64,000 bases of DNA from Rubricoccus sp963708165 (lineage in GTDB: Bacteria; Bacteroidota; Rhodothermia; Rhodothermales; Rubricoccaceae). The stretch spans positions 62,001-126,000 of the forward strand of contig OY970187.1 in the NCBI GenBank assembly GCA_963708165.1. The letters run 5' to 3'. Of the stretch, positions 1-7,011 are shown piece after piece (position 1 is the first letter of the stretch; each line of letters opens with the position of its first letter). The translations under genes were made by a program, and so were the position numbers. The notes beneath the pieces are model-generated. The model did not search any database. It saw nothing but the letters and a program-made list of their open reading frames with translations, and had not been told where the DNA came from.

Positions 1-1
1 G

Positions 2-1319
2 GCGCACGACGTGCCGCTCGAAGTGGACACGCTGCCCGGCCTCGGCGGTCCGGCGACGCTGCTGCGCATCGGCGCCCGGCACGAGCCTCTGGCGCTGCTC
101 GCGATTCTCGGACGGCGGCTGGACGACGACGAGAAGGCGTTCGTGCGCGCCGCCGCCTCGGTCCTTCACTCGCGCCTGGCGCTGGACCGCCAGAGGCACA
201 AGCTGGCCGAGAGCCAGGACCGCGCCCGCGCCGTCGTGGAGACCAGCGTGGACGGCGTCATCACCATCGACGAGCGCGGCCGCATCGAGACGTTTAACCC
301 GGGCGCCCAGCGCATCTTCGGATATCGACGAGGCCGACGTGCGCGGCCAGAACATCCATGTGCTCATGCCCGAGCCGTACCACTCCGAGCACGACGGCTA
401 CCTCGGCGCCTACCTCGACACCGGCGTGCGGCGCATCATCGGGATTGGGCGCGAGGTGACCGGGCGGCGGGCCTCTGGCGCCACGTTCCCGATGGACCTC
501 GCGGTCAGCGAGGTGCGCCTCGCGAATGGCGAGCGGATGTTCGTCGGGCTCGTGCGCGACATTTCGGAGCGCCGAGCGCTCGAACAAGAGGTGCTGCGCG
601 TGGCCGAGGACGAGCGCCGCCGCATCGGCCAGGACCTCCACGACGGCCTGGGCCAGACGCTGACCGGCATCGGCCTCTTCGCCAGAGGCCTCGTGCGCCA
701 GCTCGACGCCGAGGGCTCAGCCTCTGGCGACGCCGCGCGCAACGTCATCGCGCTCTTGGACGAGGCCGACGCCCACGCCCGAACCCTCGCGCGCACGCTC
801 GTGCCGGTGGAGTTGGAGGAGAACGGGCTCGCGACCGCACTGGAGCGCATGGCCGAGCGCGCGCGCCAGTTGTACGGCGTCGAGGTCCGGGCCAAATCGG
901 AGGGCTCGGGCGCGAGTGGCGCCGAGTCGCTGAGCGGCCTCGCGGCCACGCACCTGTTCCGCATCGCGCAAGAGGCCGTCTCCAACGCCGCCCAGCACGG
1001 CCGCGCGCAGGCGATCCGCGTACGCCTCATCCGCGGCGCCGACCAGCTCCGCCTGCGCGTCGAGGACGACGGCGTCGGTTTCGAAGAATCGCTCCGGCCC
1101 GGCGGCGTGCTCGAAACCGAGCCTCTGGCGCCAGAGGCTTCTGGTGGCGCCGACCCTGGCCTCGCGCGCAGCGTCTCCGCCCCCGCCCGCCCGTCCGACC
1201 ATCGAGGCATGGGACTCCGCATCATGCACTACCGCGCGCACCTCGCCGGCGGCACGCTCGAAATCCGCCCCGGCGCGGACCGCGGGACGGTCGTCACCTG
1301 CACCGTCCCCCTGACATGA
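2..1319 (+). CDS. Sensor histidine kinase (GAF-PAS-HisKA_3-HATPase), 5' truncated and frameshifted
   Basis: Cytoplasmic two-component sensor kinase of the NarX/DegS class; it would autophosphorylate on histidine and pass the phosphate to the regulator encoded next. The reading frame is already open at the left window edge, so the start lies outside. A GAF-like tail is followed by a PAS domain (VVETSVDG, about base 235 on). The HisKA_3 box DLHDGLGQ carries the phospho-His near base 640. HATPase motifs are AVSNAAQH, VEDDGVGF and GMGLRIM. One extra base near 325 (after IFGY) moves the PAS domain from frame 2 to frame 3; both halves are well conserved. About 35 low-complexity residues, including an 18-bp palindrome at 1121-1138, separate the DDGVGF and GMGLR boxes. 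It ends in an ATGA overlap with the next gene. Confidence 0.85.
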   Translation, partial: RTTCRSKWTRCPASAVRRRCCASAPGTSLWRCSRFSDGGWTTTRRRSCAPPPRSFTRAWRWTARGTSWPRARTAPAPSWRPAWTASSPSTSAAASRRLTRAPSASSDIDEADVRGQNIHVLMPEPYHSEHDGYLGAYLDTGVRRIIGIGREVTGRRASGATFPMDLAVSEVRLANGERMFVGLVRDISERRALEQEVLRVAEDERRRIGQDLHDGLGQTLTGIGLFARGLVRQLDAEGSASGDAARNVIALLDEADAHARTLARTLVPVELEENGLATALERMAERARQLYGVEVRAKSEGSGASGAESLSGLAATHLFRIAQEAVSNAAQHGRAQAIRVRLIRGADQLRLRVEDDGVGFEESLRPGGVLETEPLAPEASGGADPGLARSVSAPARPSDHRGMGLRIMHYRAHLAGGTLEIRPGADRGTVVTCTVPLT

Positions 1320-1968
1320 CCCGCATCCTCCTCGTCGACGACCACCCCCTCATGCGCCAGGGCCTCGCGATGACGCTCGGCGCCGAGCCCGATCTCGAAA
1401 TCGCCGCCCAGGCCTCGGACGCCGAAGAAGCGCTCGACCTCTACGACGATCTCGCGCCCGACTTCGCCATCGTCGACATCTCGCTGCCGGGCATGAACGG
1501 CCTCGAACTGCTCAAGCACTTGCTCGCGCGCAGCCCAGACCTGCCCGTCCTCGTCGTCTCGCGCCACGACGAGGAGTTGTACGCCGAGCGCGCCGTCCGC
1601 GCCGGCGCCAGAGGCTACGTGTCCAAGCTGCAAGCCGGAGACGAGATCGTGGGCGCCGTGCGGCGCGTGCTCCGCGGCGGGATCCACCTCTCGGAGGAGC
1701 TCAAAGACAAGCTGCTCTTCGGCGCCGCGATTGGGACGCAAGGACGCGATCGCAGAGCCCGCTGGAGGTGCTGAGCGACCGCGAGTTGGAGGTCTTCGAG
1801 ATGACCGGCCGTGGCATCCCCTCGCGCGAGATCTCGGAGCGGCTGCACCTGAGCGTCAAGACGGTCGAGAGCTACCGGGCGCGGATCAAGACCAAGCTGG
1901 GGCTCGCCAACGGGACCGAGCTCATGAAGCACGCCGTGGCGTGGGTGGAGGGCGAGGGCGCCGCGTAG
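1316..1968 (+). CDS. LuxR/NarL-family response regulator (frameshifted)
   Basis: DNA-binding response regulator, the partner of the preceding kinase by a 4-bp ATGA overlap. The receiver domain starts MTRILLVDDHP, has the phospho-acceptor Asp in FAIVDISLPGMNG and the conserved Lys in YVSKLQAG. The C-terminal LuxR helix-turn-helix reads LSDRELEVFEM, then REISERLHLSVKTVESYR. Between them, near 1740, the frame changes from 2 to 1: the receiver frame runs to a stop at 1774, while the HTH is open in the other frame through SPLEVLSDRE. The two domains together give the usual family length, so this is one gene with an indel, either an assembly error or a recent mutation. Targets cannot be predicted from the sequence. 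Confidence 0.88.
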
Positions 1969-2002
1969 AGATGCGCCCGCCTCTGGCGCCAGAGGCTGGG
2001 CA

Positions 2003-3253
2003 TCAGAGACGGTCTGTCAGGGACCGGACGCGGGCTCCATCCGCTTCACGTCCGCTGATCGAGAACGCTCTCTGCGCGTGGCGGAGAGCCGTAGGAATGT
2101 CGCCCAACGCCTCGAAGTAGTCCGCCACCGTCGCGTGCGCGTCCGCACTCTCGGGGTACGCCTCTAGCAGGATCGCGAAGACGGCTCCGGCCTTGTCCGG
2201 CTGTTCCATGTCCATCGCCATCATGCCGAGCATGGTCAGCAGGTCTTCCTCCATCGCCAGCGGGTAGCCCATGTTGGCCGTCAGGGTCGCGTTGCGCTCC
2301 CGGATCATCTCTACCAGTTCGGCGGTGGGCGTGGAGGGGTCGTTGTAGCGCGAGGGGCGCTTGAGCTCCCACCAGTCGTAGAGAAAGAGGAGCCCGTCCC
2401 GCATCGAGATCAGCGGAACCGTGCCGTGGAGGTCCTTCTCGTAGAAGCCCCACGAGAACCGAAGGCCTCTGGCGCCAGCGGCCTCCGCAGCGCGCGCGAA
2501 GGCGAGTCTGGACCGGACGCCGAGACTGAACTCGGTCGTGTCTCGCACGACCTCGTCGATGGTCATCGTGTCGCTGAACCGGATGATCTCGTTCGCGAGC
2601 GAGACGTACAGCCCCGTGCCGGAGAAGTCCTCCGTTTCGAGCGCCGCGGTGGCCTCGTGCAGCATCGCCTGCTGGTCCCAGTCCATGCTCGGGTCGATGG
2701 CGATGTAGTTCGTGAACAGCTCCCGACGATGAATCATCGTTCGAATGGCAAACAGACCGCCGTACGAGTGGCCGATGAGCGTCCGATGCGGTGAGGTCGG
2801 GTACGTCTGGTCGATGTGAGGCATCAGTTCCTCTTCCAAGAACCGCGTGAACCGCTCGGCTCCGCCAGAGGCCTCGACGGCCGTGCCGCGCCTCGTGTCC
2901 ACCTGCGATGTCGTGAGGTCGCGCGTCCGGTTCTCCCGGTTCGAGATGCCGACGACGATCATCTCGGGCATCCGGAAGTAGGTGTAGTAGTCCTGAATGG
3001 CAGCGAGAGCCGCGAGGTGAACGCCTCCATCGAGCAGGTAGATCACCGGGTACGCGTGCCCCTCCTGCAGGTCGCCCCCGTTGGGAAGATGGACCCAGAA
3101 GTCGCGCTGCTCGGCGAGCACATCTGAGTACAGGCTGTCGGCGACGCCGACCTGAACGAGGTACGACGGCTGGCCCGCAGGCTGTGCGACCACGCCAGTG
3201 GCGAGTAGAAAGCCGAGCAGGACGGGGAAATACGTTCGCGCGTTCGGATACAT
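2003..3253 (-). CDS. Secreted alpha/beta hydrolase (esterase D/IroE-like) with TPR-like tail
   Basis: Probably an exported serine esterase of the putative esterase (EsD/IroE/Fes) superfamily, 416 aa. A signal peptide covers about residues 1-23, ending ATGVVAQ. The core contains YLLDGG, then GISNRENRTRDLT, and the nucleophile elbow GHSYGG at residues 161-166 with Ser163. An Asp lies in IAIDPSMDWD and a candidate catalytic His in EKDLHGTVPL. The last 80 residues look like a TPR-type helical repeat, as in other Bacteroidota members. The substrate is unknown. It is convergent with the response regulator and has few copies of the genome-wide decamer. Confidence 0.82.
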   Translation of the reverse strand: MYPNARTYFPVLLGFLLATGVVAQPAGQPSYLVQVGVADSLYSDVLAEQRDFWVHLPNGGDLQEGHAYPVIYLLDGGVHLAALAAIQDYYTYFRMPEMIVVGISNRENRTRDLTTSQVDTRRGTAVEASGGAERFTRFLEEELMPHIDQTYPTSPHRTLIGHSYGGLFAIRTMIHRRELFTNYIAIDPSMDWDQQAMLHEATAALETEDFSGTGLYVSLANEIIRFSDTMTIDEVVRDTTEFSLGVRSRLAFARAAEAAGARGLRFSWGFYEKDLHGTVPLISMRDGLLFLYDWWELKRPSRYNDPSTPTAELVEMIRERNATLTANMGYPLAMEEDLLTMLGMMAMDMEQPDKAGAVFAILLEAYPESADAHATVADYFEALGDIPTALRHAQRAFSISGREADGARVRSLTDRL

Positions 3254-3721
3254 GTCTTGCTAGTGCGTGAGCAGGAGCCCGAAGCTTACGGGGACCAGGC
3301 TCCCGGAGACCAGCCGAGACCACACAGGTTGCCGCGCATCGCGGTTTCGCCTCTGGCGCCAGAGGCGTGTAGGGGATTTCCCGGCACGCCCGTGAGCCTT
3401 TGCCCGGCACGCTCCGCCAGAGGCCCCGGGTAGGCATCCTGCCGACCGCGCTGTATGCTAGACATGCGAGGTCAGACGACCTCCGACGGGGCCTCGCGCC
3501 CCGGCGTCTACCGCCCGTCGGCCGGGCTGCGCCACTGTGGTGGGAGGCGCAGCCCCCGACGGCCGGAACGGGCGGCCTCTGGCGGGCAGCAAGCGCGGCT
3601 TCCAGTCAGAAACGCTCCACTGGACGCCTGTAGGGGTGCGCCTTACATGCGTGGCAGGACCCGCCCTCTTCTGGAGTGCGTCCCGCGTGCCGATGTTGGG
3701 GGACCACCGACCCGGACCGCC
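3254..3721. other. Intergenic region with full palindrome and long imperfect hairpin
   Basis: No convincing gene. It holds a complete 18-bp palindrome at 3349-3366, and a long imperfect hairpin at about 3511-3575 whose inner arms (GGGCTGCGCC / GGCGCAGCCC) pair around a 12-base loop and whose outer arms (CCGCCCG / CGGGCGG) pair with bulges. The hairpin lies at the far end of the integron zone and could be a degenerate attC or a terminator. It lacks recognisable RYYYAAC/GTTRRRY core sites. Confidence 0.5.
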
Positions 3722-4009
3722 ATGCGCCTTTTCGCGACACACAAAGCCCACCAAAACCAGCGTGGCGTCGACCCATGGACGATCGTTCACTTCTCGTCTG
3801 GGCTCACCTTTGGGCTGATGGACGTGCCGCTGCGCACGGCCGTCGTTGCGGGGACGCTGTACGAAGTGGCCGAGCAGGTGTTCGAGCGGTCAGAGGGAGG
3901 GCAGCGCTTCTTCGTCACGTCAGGACCCGAGTCACCCATCAACGCCGTCGTCGATATGGTGGTGCTGGTGGCGGGCCACCAGTTGGGAGCGTGGTGGAAC
4001 CGAACGTAG
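3722..4009 (+). CDS. Small hypothetical membrane-associated protein
   Basis: A 95-aa protein starting MRLFATHKAH. I recognise no named family. Features are a conserved-looking VDPWTIVHFSSG stretch, a moderately hydrophobic segment (LRTAVVAGTLYEVAEQ), and a C-terminal hydrophobic helix (INAVVDMVVLVAGHQ). The architecture recalls small VanZ-like or periplasm-facing membrane proteins. The stop codon lies 15 bp from the outer edge of attC2 and the gene faces the integron, opposite to the cassette genes, so it is either the chromosomal flank or a reverse-oriented cassette gene. It contains no copy of the genome-wide decamer. Confidence 0.55.
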   Translation: MRLFATHKAHQNQRGVDPWTIVHFSSGLTFGLMDVPLRTAVVAGTLYEVAEQVFERSEGGQRFFVTSGPESPINAVVDMVVLVAGHQLGAWWNRT

Positions 4010-4024
4010 CGCAGTTCTTGCCTC

Positions 4025-4152
4025 CAACGAACAGATTGGCGCTCAGCCGCGTGGGGCAAATGGCAGGATGGATGGACGAAGCTATGGAAGCGCGGGCGCT
4101 TGGACGAGCTGGGAACGCTCAAGCCCCACGTCGGCCTGCAGTGGCGGGATAC
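4025..4152 (-). repeat. attC2: degenerate integron attC site
   Basis: About 128 bp of imperfect inverted repeat that aligns along its length, on the - strand, with attC1. Shared blocks are CACTGCAGGCCGAC (GGCTGCAGGCCGAC in attC1) on the 5' side and GCGGCTGAGC on the 3' side. The arms pair, for example GTGGGGC with GCCCCAC. The 5' core reads GTATC where attC1 has GTAAC. The 3' core is GTTCGTT or, 4 bases on, GTTGGAG, both imperfect against GTTRRRY. This suggests a decaying or specialised terminal site. Confidence 0.7.
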
Positions 4153-4553
4153 TTCCAAGAAGCGGCGCCGCGTCCTATACTCCTCGTACCCCCCAGTGGC
4201 CGGACCGTCAAGCCCGCACGTTGAACTGGCGCCACACCGGCGCCCTCCACTCCGGGAATGGGAAGACGGTTCTGGCGCCCACGACGTGTATCTGAGACTG
4301 CCCCGCTTCAGCGGGGCAGCGGATGGCCCGGAGAAATCCGGCCACCGCGAACTCCTTGAGGGGTCTGGCCGCCGCCGGGGCCTTGATGGCCAACGCGCGG
4401 ACGGCACCCACCGATACGAGTCGGCCGCCACAATTCGGGGACGTAGGACGCTGCCCGGCGAGAGCTGGTGCGAGGGGCAGGGCTTCAGCCCGGAGCCCCT
4501 GATTCGTTGTGCTCGGACGCCACGCTGGAGCTATTCAGCTTCTTTGAGGGGTT
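4153..4553. other. Non-coding cassette tail
   Basis: About 400 bp between the lipoprotein stop and attC2. Two hairpins are visible: 4300-4321 (CTGCCCCGC / GCGGGGCAG) and about 4476-4499 (AGGGGC..GGGCT / AGCCC..GCCCCT on the - strand). A 67-codon open frame on the - strand at 4208-4411 lacks family resemblance. I found no additional pair of complementary attC core sites here, so it is treated as the 3' part of cassette 2. Confidence 0.45.
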
Positions 4554-5171
4554 CTACGGCGCGGGCGATAGCGGTTGGAGCCAAGTCGCAAATGAGCCGC
4601 TGGCGATGTCCGGTGGCCACCCCGTATCAGAACCGCTAACGAAGTCGCCAGTGCGGACGCAGGAAATCTCATCGTACTGCCAGACGAGGACCCAATCTCG
4701 GTTGTTTGCGAAACCATCCATCAGAGCCGCTGCGCCAGAGGCCCCCGCCTGCCGGAGCCCCGCCAGAGCGTAGATCTGTCCTGCCGCATGAGCGTTTTCG
4801 TAGATGCGTTGGAACGAGACAGCGGCTGAATCGGAAGGCAACTCTTGGATCACTCGGAAAGCTGCGGCGTGAGGCGATGGGGCGTTCCAAGGACCGGACG
4901 ATCCGACGACGGCTTCGGCTTCGGAAAGCACACGCTCCGCCCACTCGGTAGTACGCGCCTCCAGACGCTCTTCTTCCACGTCGCTACTTACGCTATCGAG
5001 ACCGGCCCGAAAGCTCGGCGAAGGGGGAGGCAACTCGTCGGGACCGGACTCACACCGCGCTCGCGTTTGCTCCGTCACGGAAAGCTCTACGAACGCGGGC
5101 GGTATGTCCGCTGTCTCCGAGGTGCAGCCGACTGAAGCCAACAACAGGAGAATCGAGAGCCGTGACAGCAT
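4554..5171 (-). CDS. Hypothetical lipoprotein, integron cassette 2
   Basis: A 205-aa protein with a lipoprotein signal peptide (MLSRLSILLLL, lipobox ASVGC, Cys16), so probably anchored in the envelope. The mature part is acidic and helical with no family I recognise; a YALAGLRQAGASGAAALM segment looks HEAT-like. Its start lies 16 bp after the GTTAGGC core of attC1 and it reads away from the integrase, exactly as a cassette gene should. Only one genome-wide decamer (near 4732) occurs in it. The function of this cassette is unknown. Confidence 0.72.
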   Translation of the reverse strand: MLSRLSILLLLASVGCTSETADIPPAFVELSVTEQTRARCESGPDELPPPSPSFRAGLDSVSSDVEEERLEARTTEWAERVLSEAEAVVGSSGPWNAPSPHAAAFRVIQELPSDSAAVSFQRIYENAHAAGQIYALAGLRQAGASGAAALMDGFANNRDWVLVWQYDEISCVRTGDFVSGSDTGWPPDIASGSFATWLQPLSPAP

Positions 5172-5186
5172 GTGGCTTCAAGCGCG

Positions 5187-5315
5187 GCCTAACAGTTTGC
5201 GGCTCAGCCGCCCAGGGCAAGCAGCACGATGGGTGAACGAGGCAAAGGTACCGCCGACGCCTGAACGAGCCGAGAACGCCGGAGCCCTAGGTCGGCCTGC
5301 AGCCGCGGGTTACAC
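5187..5315 (-). repeat. attC1: integron attC recombination site
   Basis: A 129-bp imperfect inverted repeat ending, on the - strand, in a perfect GTTRRRY core (GTTAGGC, 5193-5187) and beginning with GTGTAAC (5315-5309). Inner arms pair as CCGCGGCTGCAGG against CGGCTGAGCCGC, and as TAGGGC against GCCCTG further in. The stop codon TAA of the cassette 1 gene lies inside the first core site, typical of gene cassettes. The opening GTGTAAC is the exact complement of GTTACAC at the start of the same cassette (5828-5822), as required when a cassette circularises. Confidence 0.87.
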
Positions 5316-5804
5316 GTCTTGCTGGGCACGGCGTTCGAGGCAGGCAACGCAACGCAAGACCTCAGATCGGTTCTTCCCGCTCGTCATCCATTTCGGAAGC
5401 CGCCCGACAACGCTGTGCGCCGACGCCCGCTCGCGGAGATCAGCCGAGACGTAGGACCGCAGGTGTTCGAGGTGGTCCGGGTTGTACGCCCACAGCTCGT
5501 TCCCAGCGCATGACGTGCGGAGCCAGAGCGGCCGGTGGAAGAACCAGTCTACGGCGGCCCGGACGTGGACCGTGCCCGGATCGAGCACGTCGCCGGAGTC
5601 GGAGACCGTGGGGAGCGCGTGGCCGTCCAACTGGCGCCGGTCCGAGTAGCCGCAGTGGATGCAGGTAAGCGAAGCGGCCGTGGCCCGCAGCGGTCGGCCC
5701 TCGGCTTCGACTCGCGCCCGCTTCTTGCACCTCGGGCACTCGACCGCGAACAGGTTTCCGAAGTCGTAGAGCGACCGCCGATCATCTACGAAGCGCTCAG
5801 ACAT
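5310..5804 (-). CDS. Zinc-ribbon protein of unknown function, integron cassette 1
   Basis: A 164-aa soluble protein beginning MSERFVDDRR. Two CxxC knuckles, CPRC at residues 23-26 and CIHC at 48-51, form a probable zinc ribbon; the rest has a basic C-terminus with a further CVAC pair. The start at 5804 is chosen because it lies 18 bp inside the cassette boundary; longer reading to 5891 would cross the attI junction. The stop overlaps attC1. As the first cassette it should be transcribed from the promoter at 5877-5905. No known family is recognised. Confidence 0.75.
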   Translation of the reverse strand: MSERFVDDRRSLYDFGNLFAVECPRCKKRARVEAEGRPLRATAASLTCIHCGYSDRRQLDGHALPTVSDSGDVLDPGTVHVRAAVDWFFHRPLWLRTSCAGNELWAYNPDHLEHLRSYVSADLRERASAHSVVGRLPKWMTSGKNRSEVLRCVACLERRAQQDV

Positions 5805-5821
5805 AGCGGCGGAAGCAGGAC

Positions 5822-5870
5822 GTGTAACCAAGGATTGAGAGGCGCCACGCCGGATAAAACCGGAGCGGCG
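5822..5870 (-). promoter_or_regulatory. attI junction of the integron
   Basis: Between the integrase and the first cassette the - strand reads CTTGGTTACACGTC. The GTTACAC (5828-5822) is a GTTRRRY-like core with one mismatch and is the exact complement of the GTGTAAC that opens attC1. This marks the crossover G|TT and therefore the start of cassette 1, giving a cassette of about 635 bp ending at 5193. The outer attI limits are inferred from position only. Confidence 0.65.
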
Positions 5871-5876
5871 TGACCC

Positions 5877-5905
5877 ATAATACTCGCGCACATCTCGCCC
5901 AGCAA
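5877..5905 (-). promoter_or_regulatory. Candidate cassette promoter Pc
   Basis: On the - strand TTGCTG (5905-5900) and TATTAT (5882-5877) are separated by exactly 17 bases. This is a good sigma-70-like promoter that would fire into attI and cassette 1. A mirrored TATTAT at 5927-5932 on the + strand precedes the integrase start by 9 bases, so the two boxes form an inverted pair (ATAATActCGCGC / GCGCGgTATTAT) that could be shared by a regulator. This is inferred from sequence only. Confidence 0.5.
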
Positions 5906-5941
5906 AACGCCTCTGGCGGCGCGCGGTATTATTCCCGCACC

Positions 5942-6937
5942 ATGACGGATGAACACGCTCCCGCCAGAGGCCGCCTCCTCGACCGCGTCCGCACCGCCTG
6001 CCGCGTGCGCCACTACTCCATTCGCACCGAGGCCGCCTACACCTCCTGGGCCAAGCGCTACTGCCTCTTCCACCGCACCGCCTCTGGCGAGCCGCGCCAC
6101 CCCGAGGCCATGGGCGCGCCAGAGGTCGCGGCGTTTCTGGAGCATCTCGCCGTCGACCGAAACGTGGCCGCCTCCACTCAAAATCAGGCGCTCGCGGCGC
6201 TTCTGTTCCTCTACGACGCCGTACTGGGCACGCCTCTGGCGAGCGTAGGCGAGTTCGTACACGCCAAGCGGCCCAAGCGGCTACCCGTCGTGCTCACTCG
6301 CGAGGAAGTCCGGGCCGTCCTCGCGGAGATGCGTGGCACGCAGCTTCTCATCGCGTCGCTGCTGTACGGCTCAGGCCTGCGCCTTCTCGAAGCACTCCGT
6401 CTGCGCGTCAAAGACGTGGACATCGCCTCTGGCGTGCTGACCATCCGCGAGGCCAAAGGCGACCGCGACCGTGTCACTGTTCTCCCCGAAAGCCTCGGAG
6501 TAGACCTCGCTGCGCGCCTCGAATCCGTCCGCCTCGCGCATGAGCAGGCCGTCCGCGAGGGCCACGGCAGCGTCTACCTCCCCTCCGCACTCGCCACGAA
6601 GTACCCCGCCGCAGCGACAGACCTCGCGTGGCAGTACCTCTTCCCTTCTGCCAGGCCCTCCACCGATCCGCGCAGCGGTGCCCGCCAGAGGCACCACCTC
6701 AGCGAGTCCACCGTCCAGCGCGCCGTCAAAGCCGCCGCCCGCGCCGCGGGCGTCCCCAAGCCCGTCAGCCCGCACGCGTTCCGGCACTCCTTCGCGACAC
6801 ACATGCTCGAGCGCGGCGCCGACATCCGCACCGTCCAGGAGCTCTTGGGCCACAAAGACGTGCGCACCACCGAGATCTACACCCACCTCCTCAACCGCGG
6901 CATCCCCGGCGTGACCAGCCCGCTCGACGCGCGCTAG
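5942..6937 (+). CDS. intI: Integron integrase IntI
   Basis: Tyrosine recombinase that catalyses attI x attC and attC x attC exchange, 331 aa from the ATG at 5942 (IntI1 is 337). The N-terminal SAM-like domain reads YSIRTEAAYTSWAKRY. Catalytic residues are Arg in GSGLRLLEAL, His-x-x-Arg in HAFRHSFATH, His in LLGHKDVRTT and Tyr in EIYTHL. The diagnostic IntI insertion is present between the Arg box and HxxR: LPSALATKYP, then STDPRSGARQRHH, just as in IntI1 (LPDALERKYP, STDPRSGVVRRHH). This separates it from XerC/D. It is divergent from the cassettes, with attI and Pc in between. It carries many copies of the genome decamer, so unlike the cassettes it looks resident. Confidence 0.95.
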   Translation: MTDEHAPARGRLLDRVRTACRVRHYSIRTEAAYTSWAKRYCLFHRTASGEPRHPEAMGAPEVAAFLEHLAVDRNVAASTQNQALAALLFLYDAVLGTPLASVGEFVHAKRPKRLPVVLTREEVRAVLAEMRGTQLLIASLLYGSGLRLLEALRLRVKDVDIASGVLTIREAKGDRDRVTVLPESLGVDLAARLESVRLAHEQAVREGHGSVYLPSALATKYPAAATDLAWQYLFPSARPSTDPRSGARQRHHLSESTVQRAVKAAARAAGVPKPVSPHAFRHSFATHMLERGADIRTVQELLGHKDVRTTEIYTHLLNRGIPGVTSPLDAR

Positions 6938-7011
6938 CCTCTGGCGCCCATTTCACACCCGATCCGCGCCGCGTCCACCCGGGTGCGGGCGCCAGGGGCG
7001 TTCTTACGACC

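Noticed and set aside
11..1774. A single 587-aa protein in frame 2
   Set aside because: It joins a PAS start to a receiver domain through an arginine-rich antiframe of the kinase; the true kinase continues in frame 3.
3787..4431. Long - strand frame across attC2
   Set aside because: Composition is Ser/Arg-rich random translation, and it would run through the attC hairpin and antisense to the 3722-4009 gene.
4386..4556. Possible third attC between the lipoprotein stop (GTAGAAC) and GTTGGCC
   Set aside because: The flanking segments are not complementary and neither core fits RYYYAAC/GTTRRRY; only a simple hairpin lies inside.
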